Assembly: GCA_025451145.1 (NCBI GenBank)
Contig: JANWKX010000144.1
Span: 1-12,529 of the forward strand
DNA from: Vampirovibrionales bacterium
GTDB lineage: Bacteria; Cyanobacteriota; Vampirovibrionia; Vampirovibrionales; JAGQHJ01
Direction of reading: 5' to 3'
Length of the DNA: 12,529 nt
Of this stretch, positions 12,031 through 12,529 are shown one piece after another; position 1 is the first letter of the stretch, and each line of letters starts with the position of its first letter. The notes beneath the pieces were generated by a model. That model saw only the letters and a list, made by a program, of their open reading frames with translations, made no database searches and had not been told where the DNA came from. The position numbers and the translations under genes were made by a program.

Positions 12031-12529
12031 ATGCATCCCTCAGATTGGTTTCCTACTTCTAATCATGACCATTGCTGTAATGAAGAGCCCTTCATTCACG
12101 AGTCGGCCTATATTGATGAGCCTTGTGAGATAGGCCATGGTACCAATGTGATGCATTTCACCCATGTAATGGCCCATACCTGCATTGGGAACCATTGTCA
12201 AATTGGACATAATGTCATGATTGCGTCAGGCGTCCTGATTGGCAACAATGTCCGGGTTTTGAATAATGCCATGCTCAATAGTGGCGTCATCTTAGAGGAT
12301 GATGTGTATTGCGGTCCCTCCACCATCTTTGCCCCTTTAAAATATATCCGAGGCGAGGCCGGAAACCTGTCTACCATTCATCCGACCTTGGTCAAACGCG
12401 GGGCGAATATTGGGGCTAACAGCACTGTTGCGGCAGGACTCACTATCGGTCAGTTTACATTTATTGAATCTAATTCAGTCATTGATAGAAATATTCCTGA
12501 TTTTGCGCTAGTGTATGGGAATCCGGTCA
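12031..12529 (+). CDS. Left-handed beta-helix acyltransferase, WbpD/WlbB-like (3' end outside window)
   Basis: The first 166 residues are seen; the frame is open to the window end. From about residue 21 the protein is built of hexapeptide turns (for example AYIDEPCEIG, TCIGNHCQIGHNV, VLIGNNVRV, VILEDDVYCGPS, ANIGANSTVAAGLTIG) that fold as a left-handed beta-helix. The order resembles UDP-2-acetamido-3-amino-2,3-dideoxyglucuronate N-acetyltransferases such as WbpD/WlbB, which serve surface-polysaccharide sugar synthesis with acetyl-CoA; compare DDVYCGPS and the end IPDFALVYGNPV. The first 20 residues (His/Cys/Asn-rich) are not recognised. The ATG at 12031 has GAGG 6 bases upstream; an in-frame ATG at 12019 and GTG at 12028 are alternatives. 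It has its own promoter and follows the ribosomal terminator. The fold is certain; the exact substrate is inferred. Confidence 0.8.
   Translation, partial: MHPSDWFPTSNHDHCCNEEPFIHESAYIDEPCEIGHGTNVMHFTHVMAHTCIGNHCQIGHNVMIASGVLIGNNVRVLNNAMLNSGVILEDDVYCGPSTIFAPLKYIRGEAGNLSTIHPTLVKRGANIGANSTVAAGLTIGQFTFIESNSVIDRNIPDFALVYGNPV

Noticed and set aside
1..12529. CRISPR arrays, insertion sequences, integrases, toxin-antitoxin or defence genes
   Set aside because: No regular repeats, transposase motifs or such gene families were found; nearly every base belongs to housekeeping genes or short spacers.

Overview
The window reads as a chromosomal core region, almost all of it translation machinery. The organism is a bacterium of moderate GC. 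Two features point to a relative of the Cyanobacteria, possibly the non-photosynthetic Vampirovibrionia/Melainabacteria. EF-Tu carries an insert near residues 181-192 like that of cyanobacterial EF-Tu, and tuf is followed directly by rpsJ, as in the cyanobacterial str operon. S10 also has a cyanobacterial-looking C-terminus (PAGVDIEVKL). No photosynthesis gene is present. This placement is an inference from remembered family sequences, not from a tree.

Layout. 1-772 (+) is the 3' part of a DHH/DHHA1 phosphoesterase of the NrnA type. It converges on a DJ-1/PfpI-family gene (794-1333, -). Bases 1334-1838 hold no convincing gene. They contain the DJ-1 promoter, a minus-strand promoter and terminator pair with no gene between them (possible small RNA or leader), and two plus-strand promoters. 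Bases 1839-2157 encode tRNA-Thr(TGT), tRNA-Tyr(GTA) and tRNA-Thr(GGT), followed by tuf and rpsJ. This resembles the thrU-tyrU-glyT-thrT-tufB unit of E. coli, but without the Gly tRNA and joined to rpsJ.

A hairpin after rpsJ (3880-3906) and a candidate promoter (3935-3963) probably start a second unit: rplC-rplD-rplW-rplB-rpsS-rplV-rpsC-rplP-rpmC-rpsQ-rplN-rplX-rplE-rpsN-rpsH-rplF-rplR, all on + with gaps of 0-42 bases or short overlaps. These are the S10 and spc operons fused. The unit stops at rplR with a strong intrinsic terminator (11886-11914), so rpsE, rpmD, rplO and secY, which normally follow, are not here. After an extended -10 promoter begins a left-handed beta-helix acyltransferase (12031 to the window end) resembling the WbpD/WlbB sugar N-acetyltransferases.

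The genes work together: the tRNAs and EF-Tu deliver aminoacyl-tRNA, and the ribosomal proteins build both subunits. I found no mobile element, CRISPR array, defence system or clearly new system. The most notable points are the early end of the spc half, the hybrid tRNA-tuf-rpsJ unit, the Arg/Gly-rich S3 tail, and the orphan minus-strand promoter and terminator.
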